A DNA stretch of 7,710 nucleotides. Origin: a bacterium. GTDB taxonomy: Bacteria; Atribacterota; JS1; SB-45; 34-128. Below, one piece after another: positions 1-6,666 of this stretch (its first letter is position 1; each line of letters starts with the position of its first letter). Location: contig JAHIPN010000422.1 in NCBI GenBank assembly GCA_018894595.1, positions 1 through 7,710 of the forward strand, read 5' to 3'. Below the pieces are notes generated by a model. The model was not told the DNA's origin, searched no databases, and was given only the letters and a program-made list of their open reading frames with translations. Made by a program: the position numbers and the translations under genes.

Positions 1-65
1 AAAATTATAAAATAAAATCTTTAAACTTAATTCGAAGACAGACGAAATGTCTATCAGTGAATGTG

Positions 66-133
66 TAATGTAGAGACACAATGCATCGTGTCTATTTGAT
101 TCAATCAACACGGCACGCCGTGTCGCTACATTA
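66..133. repeat. 68-bp MITE/REP-like palindromic element, full copy
   Basis: The ends are 14-bp terminal inverted repeats matching at 13 of 14 positions (66-79 and 120-133; left end TAATGTAGAGACAC). Inside are a near-palindrome (74-93, AGACAC paired with GTGTCT around ATGCAT), the odd palindrome TTGATT-C-AATCAA (96-108) and a tight hairpin ACACGGC-AC-GCCGTGT (108-123). No reading frame is evident. A left-truncated copy lies at 2421-2468, so this is a dispersed element. It sits downstream of lptD on the lptD transcript and could fold in the 3' untranslated RNA, but no T-run follows it, so I do not call it an intrinsic terminator. Confidence 0.8.
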
Positions 134-156
134 ACCGGTCAACTGGCTAACTAATC
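133..156. repeat. 8-bp period tandem array (3 units)
   Basis: Three in-phase octamers, AACCGGTC, AACTGGCT and AACTAATC, begin at the last base of the 68-bp palindromic element. The same AACtGGnn unit recurs next to other palindromes at 2468-2491 and 5168-5191. Confidence 0.6.
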
Positions 157-182
157 TTACACCTATTCTCTGTATTTTCCTC

Positions 183-210
183 ACTATATACTACATACTA
201 TATACTATAT
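183..210. repeat. 7-bp period tandem array (4 units)
   Basis: Four in-phase heptamers: ACTATAT, ACTACAT, ACTATAT, ACTATAT. The array ends 9 bp before the lptD stop codon (complement of 220-222). A period of seven cannot stay in frame, so it is unlikely to be decayed coding sequence. Confidence 0.75.
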
Positions 211-219
211 ACTGGTTCA

Positions 220-2367
220 CTATCCCCCCAGAGTTATCTTCTCAGTAGGGAAGGCTTTAATGTAGAACTCCACCCAGAAGGACTTGGTGGCCTGTTTATA
301 ATTTATGGTTATTTCCCGGCAATGAAGGTCCCTGGTAACTCCCACCACGCTATTAGTGAGTTTAAAATCACCTACTAAATCGACTACACCTTTATATTTT
401 ATCCTCCATTCATCGGTTATCTGCAGGTCAAGTTGAGAATTTATCTTTTTAGTCCATTCTTTAGAATTTAGATTATAGGAGGAGCTAAAATTCATCTTCC
501 AATCCTCTTTTGGCTTGTATTCAACTTTTGCCACTAAATTTCCAAAACTTTCCGTAATAAGATTATAATTGGTGGACAAATCCAGCTTGACTTTTTCAGA
601 AGGCCTCAAGGTCAATTTTCCGCTAACTGTATTGGTCAGAGGAGTGATGTAATCAAAATTAAAAGGAGTTGGTCCTACTGATTTATTATAACTATATGAA
701 AATGTGCTGGAGATGAAGTTATTATCTGATGAAGCCGCTAAATCCAATTTCCCTCCCAAAAGATAGCGGGCTTCCCCGCTTAGATAAACATCTTGTCTGA
801 AAATTCCCGAAGGAGTTAAGGTTATATTTTTGCTTAAATTAATAGGTCTTTTAAAGTTGAGTATATATTCTCCGCGCCAGGTATCTTTTTCTGTAGACGC
901 CTCGTAAAAATTTCCTACCGAGGCATTAATGCTATAGGTAATTTTAGTATCGCCAATAGCAGTAGAATTTCTCTTAAAAATGAACTCAGGTAAGCGGTTA
1001 ATTATCTTTGAAATATTTTCTCCGGTATAATTATCCCCATCCAGGTCAAATCTCTTTTCAGTTATCAAATTTAAGGTATAACCGTCACCCTTATATTTTA
1101 GATCCAATTTCGGTTTTAATTCGCGGTCTGCTACTTCCCAACTGGCCGGGTTTTTATCGGTATAAATCAAAGTGAGGACCGAAGTTAATTTATCAGTAAA
1201 AGTATAGTTGTGATGCACTGTAATATTGCCATCGATGCTTAAATCTTCCTGGCTCAGTCCTGTTCCACTGAAATCATATTTACCGGTAAGCTTAAGATTG
1301 TATTTTTCTCCTTGCGATTCTAAGCTGAATTGAGATTTCAAGGAATTAGAAAAAAGTTCCTCTCCCGGGGACTTACTTCCACTATAATTCAGAGTTACCT
1401 GGGTCTTAATATTATTTTCAAAGCTTTGTTTATATTTTATGTTTCCTGTTAATGTAAATATATCCGTACTTTTATCTTTAATTTGATAAAAATATATAGA
1501 GGTTTCTCCGGGATTATTCTCGTCCCCTATTTCAAAATTATGTGCTATGCCAGCACCGACCCCTTTCTTTTCCAGCCAATCGATATAAAGGGTACCATAA
1601 GATTTTTCATCTGCAAAATAATTGAAGTTTGCTTTTATAAACCAGCCGTCTGTGCTATTTTGTCCGATCTTGGGGATGATAGGCTGTTGGGTTTTACGGT
1701 CTAAAAAAATTAAGAAGTAGGGGAGGGTAATGATTTTGATATTACCCTCGTACCAGGAGATATTGCGGGCGATTATTTTATCTTCGGGGTAGATGATCAT
1801 TTCTTTTGCGACAATATGATAGTGTGGTTCTTCCAATTCACAGGTGGTAAAACTTCCTCCGCTAATTTCCGTTGTTTCCGGGAAATTTTCCATCTTCTCT
1901 CCCTGATAATACACTTTTCCCTTGATGCCTTCCCCGGTTAATTCAGCTTTAAATCGGAGTAGAATTGTTTTCTCTGTCTTCCAATTGTAAGAAATTTCTT
2001 CACAGTAAGTTTCAGTCTCTTCTTGTATAAAAAAGACTTCTCCCGAGGCGATGAAAAGATTAGTGGTTAAATTAATCTTTAAATAATCAGCCTTTATCTC
2101 GATATCCTGATATTTAAGTAATACGCCATCTTTGGCGATAACCAGGTCTTCATCATCTATTCTTTCATAAGTGATATAATCAGCTTTCAGGGAGATGTCT
2201 AATTCTTCTTCTGCTTCTATCTCTGCTTCTTCTTCTGTTTTTTCTGTTTCCTGTGCAAATGATACCAGAGTAAAACTGGTATTTAGAGTACCCGAGTTTA
2301 GCCCTAAAATTAGTGCAAACATTACTAAAAAAATTCCTACATTCTTTGCTTTTCCGCTTTGTATCAT
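220..2367 (-). CDS. lptD: LptD (OstA) outer-membrane LPS assembly protein
   Basis: This is the outer-membrane translocon that receives lipopolysaccharide from the periplasmic Lpt bridge and inserts it into the outer leaflet. It has 715 residues (E. coli LptD has 784). Residues 1-39 look like a signal peptide with a hydrophobic core at about 11-37, followed by an acidic linker (40-56). Residues about 58-140 are the OstA-type beta-jellyroll ('LKADYITYERIDDEDLVIAKDG' region). The family motif TTCELEEPHYHI is at 174-185, followed by IIYPEDKIIARN and a 'LPYF' turn. The remainder is amphipathic beta-strand with aromatic alternation, as expected of a beta-barrel. I see only three cysteines: 122, 176 and 683, the last in the C-terminal motif DLHC. 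The ATG start has only a weak, distant AAGGAAA upstream. The gene lies 263 bp downstream of an LptF/LptG-family permease on the same strand, which supports the call. Confidence 0.88.
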   Translation of the reverse strand: MIQSGKAKNVGIFLVMFALILGLNSGTLNTSFTLVSFAQETEKTEEEAEIEAEEELDISLKADYITYERIDDEDLVIAKDGVLLKYQDIEIKADYLKINLTTNLFIASGEVFFIQEETETYCEEISYNWKTEKTILLRFKAELTGEGIKGKVYYQGEKMENFPETTEISGGSFTTCELEEPHYHIVAKEMIIYPEDKIIARNISWYEGNIKIITLPYFLIFLDRKTQQPIIPKIGQNSTDGWFIKANFNYFADEKSYGTLYIDWLEKKGVGAGIAHNFEIGDENNPGETSIYFYQIKDKSTDIFTLTGNIKYKQSFENNIKTQVTLNYSGSKSPGEELFSNSLKSQFSLESQGEKYNLKLTGKYDFSGTGLSQEDLSIDGNITVHHNYTFTDKLTSVLTLIYTDKNPASWEVADRELKPKLDLKYKGDGYTLNLITEKRFDLDGDNYTGENISKIINRLPEFIFKRNSTAIGDTKITYSINASVGNFYEASTEKDTWRGEYILNFKRPINLSKNITLTPSGIFRQDVYLSGEARYLLGGKLDLAASSDNNFISSTFSYSYNKSVGPTPFNFDYITPLTNTVSGKLTLRPSEKVKLDLSTNYNLITESFGNLVAKVEYKPKEDWKMNFSSSYNLNSKEWTKKINSQLDLQITDEWRIKYKGVVDLVGDFKLTNSVVGVTRDLHCREITINYKQATKSFWVEFYIKAFPTEKITLGG

Positions 2368-2420
2368 ATTTCTTATATTTCCTTATAGGGTATCTTTATC
2401 TAAATTAAAAACTGTATATC

Positions 2421-2468
2421 TGCATCGTGTCTATTTGATTCAACACGGCACGCCGTGTTGCTACATTA
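2421..2468. repeat. Left-truncated copy of the 68-bp palindromic element
   Basis: It matches 82-133 closely, with one substitution (GTGTTG against GTGTCG) and a 4-nt deletion that removes the central TTGATT palindrome. The hairpin ACACGGC-AC-GCCGTGT and the right terminal repeat ending CTACATTA are kept. The left terminal repeat is missing, so this copy is truncated or decayed. It lies in the 263-bp gap between lptD and the permease gene. Confidence 0.75.
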
Positions 2469-2491
2469 ACTGGCAAACTGGGTAACTAGGC
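2468..2491. repeat. 8-bp period tandem array (3 units)
   Basis: In-phase octamers AACTGGCA, AACTGGGT and AACTAGGC directly abut the right end of the truncated palindromic element, as they do at 133-156. Confidence 0.6.
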
Positions 2492-2567
2492 AGCAAATGT
2501 AGTTTTAAATTTTGAATTATAGTTTATTGTTTTTCGCTTTAAGCTTTTAGTTTATTGATTTATCCTA

Positions 2568-2630
2568 TACGCTAAACGCTGTACGCTATACTTTATACTA
2601 ACGACTATTCACTATTCACTAACGACTAAT
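2568..2630. repeat. 7-bp period tandem array (9 units) abutting a stop codon
   Basis: Exactly nine in-phase heptamers: TACGCTA, AACGCTG, TACGCTA, TACTTTA, TACTAAC, GACTATT, CACTATT, CACTAAC, GACTAAT. The array ends at the base next to the permease stop codon (complement of 2631-2633). The consensus is roughly nACnntn. A 24-bp stretch (2564-2587) recurs exactly at 6627-6650. The AT-rich stretch before it (2521-2557) contains AGTTTATTG twice, 28 bp (4 x 7) apart, so the period may reach further left. Confidence 0.75.
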
Positions 2631-3743
2631 TCATTTTTTCTCCGCCCCAAGCATAATTATTCCCCCCAAAATACCAAAAACTATATTTGGAAGCCAGGCT
2701 GCCAAAACCGGAGTTAAAATATCTCCTCTACCAAATGATCTGGTAGCGGAAAGGAAAATATAGTAAAGCAAAACCAGGACAATGCTAAGGATTATTCCAG
2801 TAGCTTTACTCCCCCGTTTTACCCGTAAACCTAAAGGTACCCCCAGCAGCACAAAGATCAATCCGCTAAAAGGAATAGAATATTTCATATAGAGGTCTAC
2901 TTTGAAATTTCTAGTATCCGCCCCTGCCTGATCTAAAATATCTATCTGTTGTTTTAACTCTTTACTACTCATCTCCTGGGGTGTCCTCTGATTTCTAAAG
3001 AATTTTTGCAAGTCTTCTTTAACAAGGATATCTAAAGTTTTAAAACTCATCTCATAGGTAATTTTACCCTCTTCGTCATAGTTATAAATGGTACCATTCT
3101 CCAGTTTCCAGGTATCAACCACCCACTTCCCTGTCTTGGCAGTTATCATTCGGGGAAATTTCTCTCGAGTCATTTCATAGACCATAATGTCCTGCATAAT
3201 CATATTCTCTTCGTCTAATCGATTGATATAGAAATAACGGTTTTCAGCATCACGGAAAAACACATTCCGCCTGATATTGGGCGGGCCTTTCTTTAACACA
3301 ATTTCACGGATAATATTTTGCGAGATATGATTAGCTTCGGGAACGATATAATCATTAATCAAAAAAGCCAAGATACTTATTGCTAAAGCAGCAATTAAAA
3401 AGGGAATCATTATTCGGCGCAGGCTTATCCCTCCTGCTCTCATAGCGGTTATTTCACTATCTGTGGAAAGACGGCCAATAGCCAGTTCACTGGAAGCCAG
3501 CAAAGAGATAGGGAAAGTTACTACCAGAAAGGCAGGAAGACGATAGGCTAATAATTTGACAATATAATGCCAGGCTACTTTCTTATTAATCAACATATCT
3601 ACTAACTCAAAAAGCGTTTGCATAATCAGCATAATGGTCAAAGCAGCGACTGCCAGAGCAACAAAACTCATAACTTCTTTTACAATATAGCGGTCTAATA
3701 TCTTAGGCCGCGGAAACTTTCCGATTGATATATTTATACCCAC
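2631..3743 (-). CDS. LptF/LptG-family LPS export permease
   Basis: This is an inner-membrane subunit of the LptB2FG ABC transporter, which extracts LPS from the inner membrane and passes it to the periplasmic bridge. The 370 residues have the family layout. Three N-terminal membrane segments lie at about 27-50, 62-84 and 108-130. A periplasmic beta-jellyroll follows at about 150-245 ('RDAENRYFYINRLDEENM' region). Three C-terminal segments lie at about 285-306, 312-333 and 345-366. The conserved cytoplasmic stretch DSEITAMRAGGIS (95-107) is the typical coupling segment between segments 2 and 3. The GTG start follows an in-frame TGA directly, so the gene cannot begin further upstream. Its GGGG Shine-Dalgarno-like run is only 3 nt away, so the exact start is uncertain. 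I cannot tell LptF from LptG here. lptD lies downstream on the same strand. Confidence 0.9.
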   Translation of the reverse strand: MGINISIGKFPRPKILDRYIVKEVMSFVALAVAALTIMLIMQTLFELVDMLINKKVAWHYIVKLLAYRLPAFLVVTFPISLLASSELAIGRLSTDSEITAMRAGGISLRRIMIPFLIAALAISILAFLINDYIVPEANHISQNIIREIVLKKGPPNIRRNVFFRDAENRYFYINRLDEENMIMQDIMVYEMTREKFPRMITAKTGKWVVDTWKLENGTIYNYDEEGKITYEMSFKTLDILVKEDLQKFFRNQRTPQEMSSKELKQQIDILDQAGADTRNFKVDLYMKYSIPFSGLIFVLLGVPLGLRVKRGSKATGIILSIVLVLLYYIFLSATRSFGRGDILTPVLAAWLPNIVFGILGGIIMLGAEKK

Positions 3744-3770
3744 TCACCCCACACTGCAAACATTTTTCTA

Positions 3771-3797
3771 AGTATATCACATTTTTATTCTTTACAA
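3771..3797 (-). promoter_or_regulatory. Candidate promoter for the permease-lptD unit
   Basis: On the minus strand a -10 TATACT (complement of 3771-3776) is preceded by TGA, giving an extended -10 (TGATATACT). A weak -35 TTGTAA (complement of 3792-3797) lies 15 nt upstream. That spacing is short, but an extended -10 tolerates a weak -35. It lies about 30 bp upstream of the GTG start. Confidence 0.45.
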
Positions 3798-3803
3798 AAA
3801 TTT

Positions 3804-3848
3804 AAAAAAGTAACCCAAAGGTGCCAGGCACCTTTGGGTTACTTTTTT
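3804..3848. repeat. Perfect 45-bp palindrome (22-bp arms, 1-nt centre)
   Basis: The left arm (3804-3825) and right arm (3827-3848) are exact reverse complements around A3826. The core is GGTGCCAGGCACC, and the outer ends are A6 on the left and T6 on the right. Structurally it would act as an intrinsic terminator in either direction. However, it sits between two divergently transcribed genes, upstream of both, where no transcript needs ending. The GGTGCC-GGCACC core resembles dispersed palindromes known from many bacterial genomes and often linked to REP-associated (IS200-like) transposases. That link is from general knowledge and is not shown here. Confidence 0.8.
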
Positions 3849-3851
3849 GAT

Positions 3852-3881
3852 TTGCAAAAAGGAGGGCATTTATTATATAAT
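3852..3881 (+). promoter_or_regulatory. Candidate promoter for the DUF1573-TPR gene
   Basis: A consensus -10 TATAAT (3876-3881) is preceded by TTGCAA (3852-3857) with an 18-nt spacer. The start of transcription would be near 3888, leaving a leader of about 47 nt. The -35 begins 3 nt after the T-tract of the 45-bp palindrome, so the palindrome would block read-through into this promoter from the left. Confidence 0.5.
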
Positions 3882-3934
3882 CAAAAAGATTAGAAATATC
3901 AAACAGACGGGGAGATACAAAGTAAATAATAAAA

Positions 3935-5125
3935 ATGAAAGATAACATAATTAGAAAAAATAAAAAAAATAAAATATTTTCTTTAATGACATGTATTGCT
4001 TTTTCTTTGCTTTCTTTGCTTTTTGTTCTTGTGGTTCAAGCTTTACCTTTGTACAGCACTACAGCTATTGCTCTGGCTGGCACAGGTCCCGTTATTTCCT
4101 TCCCTGAAAATTCCTGGGATTTTGGAGAAATCGCCCCTGATGAACTCCCCACTCATATTTTTAAATTTAAAAATATCGGAGATGAGGTTTTAATTATTAA
4201 AGAGGCAAAAATAAGTTGTGAATCCTGTATTGAACCCCTAATTTCTACCAAAGAACTTGATCCGGGAGAAGAGGGGGAGTTAAAGATTACGGTTAATTCC
4301 CTGGATATGATAGGACGGTTTACAAAACGGATTTATGTGGAATCTAATGACCCGGTCAATCCTCGGGTAGTAGTTACCGTTTCCGGGTTTATCAAAGAAA
4401 AAAATAAGGCTGTTGTCCAGCCTGAACCCCAGCCTCAACCTCAGACTCCTTTTAGAATAGGAAGGTCTTATTTTAGCCAGGGAGAATACGATAAAGCTAT
4501 TATTGAATTTGAAAAATCAATTGAATTGGACGAAAACCATACAGAGAGTTATTATTACCTGGGACAGTGTTATTTGCAAAAAGGGATTGTTGAATACTAT
4601 AACAATAATATTTTTAGAGCCTACAGTCTCTACCGAAAGACAAATGAGATAGCTGAGAAGATTATTCCCAGGTATAAAAGTAATATTGAAGAGAACCCTA
4701 CTGATTTAGATAGTTATGTTAAATTAGGATATATTTATGAGGTAAGGAGCAATGTTCCCTTTGTTAATGAGTATGATGAAGCTCTCGATTATTATTTGCA
4801 AGCCTTGGATGTATTGGATCTACTAGAAGCGAGTTCTTCTTTAACCAGTTCAGCAAAAGATACGGGAACCACTGCTTACCTTAACACCAGGATAGGGTAT
4901 ATATATACCGTGAAAAAGAAATACTCTCAAGCTATAGAATATTTGGAGGTAGCAGAGAAAATTTCTCCTCGAAATGTAGAGGTTGCCTATTATTTGGGAT
5001 TATCTTATGATAAAATAGGGGAAAAAGAAAAAGCCCGAGAATTCCTTTTACGAGTGATTGAGCTTGCCCCTCAATCGGAGTTTGCTCAGGAAGCGGAAAA
5101 AATATTGAAGAAATTGAATAAATAA
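3935..5125 (+). CDS. Exported DUF1573-like and TPR-repeat protein
   Basis: The 396 residues begin with a basic N-terminus (MKDNIIRKNKKNK) and a hydrophobic stretch (about 15-48) that should be a signal peptide or anchor. Residues about 52-154 form an immunoglobulin-like DUF1573/ASH-type domain with the pattern 'WDFGEIAPDELPTHIFKFKN', ISCESC (93-98, in place of the family's usual Cys-Gly-Cys), 'LDPGEEGELKI' and 'ESNDPVNP'. A Pro/Gln linker (162-172) leads to TPR repeats: one at about 173-210, a divergent middle (215-295) and two at about 315-380. No enzymatic motif is visible, so a periplasmic scaffold role is inferred. GGGGAG lies 20 nt before the ATG, too far for normal spacing, and an in-frame TAA at 3923-3925 rules out an upstream start. 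The stop codon lies inside a 35-bp palindromic repeat. The precise role is unknown. Confidence 0.8.
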   Translation: MKDNIIRKNKKNKIFSLMTCIAFSLLSLLFVLVVQALPLYSTTAIALAGTGPVISFPENSWDFGEIAPDELPTHIFKFKNIGDEVLIIKEAKISCESCIEPLISTKELDPGEEGELKITVNSLDMIGRFTKRIYVESNDPVNPRVVVTVSGFIKEKNKAVVQPEPQPQPQTPFRIGRSYFSQGEYDKAIIEFEKSIELDENHTESYYYLGQCYLQKGIVEYYNNNIFRAYSLYRKTNEIAEKIIPRYKSNIEENPTDLDSYVKLGYIYEVRSNVPFVNEYDEALDYYLQALDVLDLLEASSSLTSSAKDTGTTAYLNTRIGYIYTVKKKYSQAIEYLEVAEKISPRNVEVAYYLGLSYDKIGEKEKAREFLLRVIELAPQSEFAQEAEKILKKLNK

Positions 5126-5154
5126 AAAATGACAAAGGACCGTCCCCTGTCATT
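5120..5154. repeat. 35-bp palindromic repeat, copy 1
   Basis: It is identical to 5244-5278. The arms AATGACA (5128-5134) and TGTCATT (5148-5154) enclose a GGACCGTCC core. It overlaps the end of the DUF1573-TPR gene, whose TAA stop (5123-5125) lies within it. No T-run follows, so terminator activity is doubtful. Confidence 0.85.
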
Positions 5155-5167
5155 ACTAACCAATACC

Positions 5168-5191
5168 AACCGGCTAACTGATTAACTGGTT
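5168..5191. repeat. 8-bp period tandem array (3 units)
   Basis: Octamers AACCGGCT, AACTGATT and AACTGGTT follow the first 35-bp palindrome and precede the Shine-Dalgarno GGAGG (5202-5206) of the next gene. Confidence 0.6.
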
Positions 5192-5201
5192 AACAAAAAA
5201 T

Positions 5202-5206
5202 GGAGG
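5202..5206 (+). promoter_or_regulatory. Ribosome binding site fixing a TTG start
   Basis: GGAGG lies 9 nt upstream of TTG at 5216. No ATG, GTG or other good start occurs between here and the lipobox, so this site decides in favour of the TTG and places the downstream palindromic repeat inside the coding sequence. Confidence 0.75.
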
Positions 5207-5215
5207 TTTTTATTA

Positions 5216-6490
5216 TTGTTATTATTAATTAAAAATTTCAAAAAAATAAAAAATGACAAAGGACCGTCCCCTGTCATTTTTCTAATATTACTATCTTTTT
5301 TTCTCTTACTATTAACTGGCTGCATATTTTCGCCTTCCTCCAAAGGCGCGGTAGAGGGATATGTCTATAAAGAAACTGTTGATGGCAATTTTCCTTTAGA
5401 AGGAGCTTTGGCTAGTATAATCGGTTCTTCCAATATTGCTGAAACTGATTCGGAGGGTTATTTCAGGATAGATGAAGTATTTGTTGGTAATAGAAAATTA
5501 ACCATTACCAAAGAAGGCTACGATAATTGCAATATACCGGATGTTATAATAGAAGAAGACAAAACTACCCTCGTTAATGACGGAGATCCTATAATTATCC
5601 ACATTAGTGATGGCGGGAAAACCCTCCTTGATAACGGAATCGCATATTATGATCAGGGAGATTATATTACAGCAATTACTACATTTCAGCAGTTAATCAC
5701 TGATTTTCCCGATAGCGAATACGCCGATGATGCTCAATATTATATTGCCTGGTCTTACTATAATTTAGCTCATTACGAGCAAGCAATTCTTGAATTTCAG
5801 AAAGTTATAGATAATTACCCTAATAGTGAATTTATCGATAATTCCCAATATTATATAGCTTATTGTAATGAAAAAAAACTGGGTTATTATGTCAAAGCCC
5901 TTTTACAATATTATAATTTTCTCGACAATTATCCCGAAAGTGAATATGCCGATGATGCTCAGCTGGGGATAGGTGATTGTTGTTATGCAATGCAACAGTA
6001 TAGTAGTGCAATTGAGGGATATCAGAAGGTTCTCGACAATTATCCCCAAAGCCCTTTGCTTGCTCTGGCTCAATATAGTATTGCCCACAGTTATCGGAGA
6101 ATGGCAAAATATGATAATGCTATAGATGCTTTTGAAAAGGTTCTCGACAATTATCCCGATAGTGATTATTCTGCTCCTGCCCAATATTATATTGCCTATT
6201 CTTATTATGAGTACCAAAATTACAATCAGGCGATTTTAGAATTTCAGAAAACTATAAATAATTATCCTGACTCTACCTGGCCAAATGACCAGGAACGGCT
6301 TATTGCACCTTGTGCTCAATATTATATAGGCTGGTGTTATGAAAAACTTGAACAGTGGAGTGCTGCTATCATTGCTTACCAGAAGGTTATTGATAATTAT
6401 CCTGAAAGCACCTGGAGTGATGGCAGTTCTATCCCTGAATATGCACAATCCCGAATCGATTGGATAAATGAGAATCACCCCTCAAGCTAG
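5216..6490 (+). CDS. TPR-repeat lipoprotein with carboxypeptidase-regulatory-like domain
   Basis: The 424 residues start at TTG with a good ribosome site. The lipoprotein signal peptide has a long basic n-region, a hydrophobic core (20-33) and lipobox L33-T-G-C36. The residue after Cys36 is Ile, with no Asp retention signal, so the outer membrane is a plausible location. Residues about 44-130 resemble a carboxypeptidase-regulatory/PEGA-type beta-sandwich ('GAVEGYVYKET', 'DSEGYFRIDEV', 'KLTITKEGY'). Seven TPR-like repeats of 36-45 residues follow (about 137-410), with consensus AQYYIAxSYY, YxxAIxxF, QKVIDNYPxS, like YbgF/CpoB and BamD-type repeats. No enzymatic residues are visible, so it is probably a protein-binding scaffold. 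Near-identical DNA between repeats (for example GCCGATGATGCTCA at 5723-5736 and 5948-5961) suggests growth by internal duplication. A 35-bp palindromic repeat encodes part of the n-region. The gene follows the DUF1573-TPR gene by 90 bp and is probably co-transcribed with it. Confidence 0.82.
   Translation: MLLLIKNFKKIKNDKGPSPVIFLILLSFFLLLLTGCIFSPSSKGAVEGYVYKETVDGNFPLEGALASIIGSSNIAETDSEGYFRIDEVFVGNRKLTITKEGYDNCNIPDVIIEEDKTTLVNDGDPIIIHISDGGKTLLDNGIAYYDQGDYITAITTFQQLITDFPDSEYADDAQYYIAWSYYNLAHYEQAILEFQKVIDNYPNSEFIDNSQYYIAYCNEKKLGYYVKALLQYYNFLDNYPESEYADDAQLGIGDCCYAMQQYSSAIEGYQKVLDNYPQSPLLALAQYSIAHSYRRMAKYDNAIDAFEKVLDNYPDSDYSAPAQYYIAYSYYEYQNYNQAILEFQKTINNYPDSTWPNDQERLIAPCAQYYIGWCYEKLEQWSAAIIAYQKVIDNYPESTWSDGSSIPEYAQSRIDWINENHPSS
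5244..5278. repeat. 35-bp palindromic repeat, copy 2, inside a coding sequence
   Basis: It is identical to 5120-5154 and lies 124 bp downstream. It is read in frame as part of the lipoprotein signal peptide, giving roughly KIKNDKGPSPVI just before the hydrophobic core. Confidence 0.85.
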
Positions 6491-6516
6491 TACTCGTATC
6501 GCGTATTGCGTTTAGA
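6490..6516. repeat. 7-bp period tandem array abutting a stop codon
   Basis: A partial unit GTACTC is followed by heptamers GTATCGC, GTATTGC and GTTTAGA. It begins at the last base of the lipoprotein stop codon (TAG, 6488-6490). The units are degenerate, so this is weaker than the arrays at 183 and 2568. Confidence 0.5.
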
Positions 6517-6549
6517 AGGTAGGGGTTTGGATTTTTCCATCCATCTTCT

Positions 6550-6587
6550 CCTCCCCCTTGAGGGGGGGGGAGGATTAAGGTGGGGGT
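6550..6587. repeat. G-run-rich palindromic dispersed-type repeat
   Basis: CCTCCCCC (6550-6557) can pair with the G-run and AGG at 6562-6573 across a TTGA turn. A further GGTGGGGGTG follows. The plus strand has a run of nine Gs and several G-tracts, compatible with a G-quadruplex. It resembles a palindrome common in genomes of uncultured bacteria, whose minus strand reads out a spurious peptide containing TPTLILPPPQGGG. I do not treat that as a gene. Confidence 0.6.
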
Positions 6588-6630
6588 GAATATTTGATTG
6601 TATTTCGCTAACACTTGTAGCCCGCACCTA

Positions 6631-6658
6631 TACGCTAAACGCTGTACGCTCTACGCTA
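6631..6658. repeat. 7-bp period tandem array (4 units)
   Basis: Heptamers TACGCTA, AACGCTG, TACGCTC and TACGCTA. The first three match 2568-2588 almost exactly, and 24 bp (6627-6650) are identical to 2564-2587. Confidence 0.7.
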
Positions 6659-6666
6659 ACTAATAT

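Noticed and set aside
36..52. AGACA / TGTCT short inverted repeat near the left edge
   Set aside because: A 5-bp stem with a 7-nt loop in AT-rich DNA is expected by chance, and no T-run follows.
183..210. Heptamer arrays as a CRISPR array
   Set aside because: Units are 7 bp with no spacers, and no cas genes are present.
1483..1704. Plus-strand 73-residue frame inside lptD
   Set aside because: Antisense shadow of lptD with no recognisable domain.
2195..2485. Plus-strand 96-residue frame across the lptD start and the palindromic repeat
   Set aside because: Serine-rich antisense of the acidic linker of lptD, then repeat DNA.
3804..3848. 45-bp palindrome as the terminator of a flanking gene
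   Set aside because: Both neighbouring genes are transcribed away from it, so it is upstream of both.
5892..6217. Two overlapping minus-strand frames inside the TPR lipoprotein gene
   Set aside because: Their repeated NCR/IIVENL patterns are shadows of the TPR DNA repeats on the other strand.
6429..6614. Minus-strand 61-residue reading frame containing TPTLILPPPQGGG
   Set aside because: It is a read-out of a common G-rich palindromic repeat overlapping the end of a real gene, with no ribosome site or domain.
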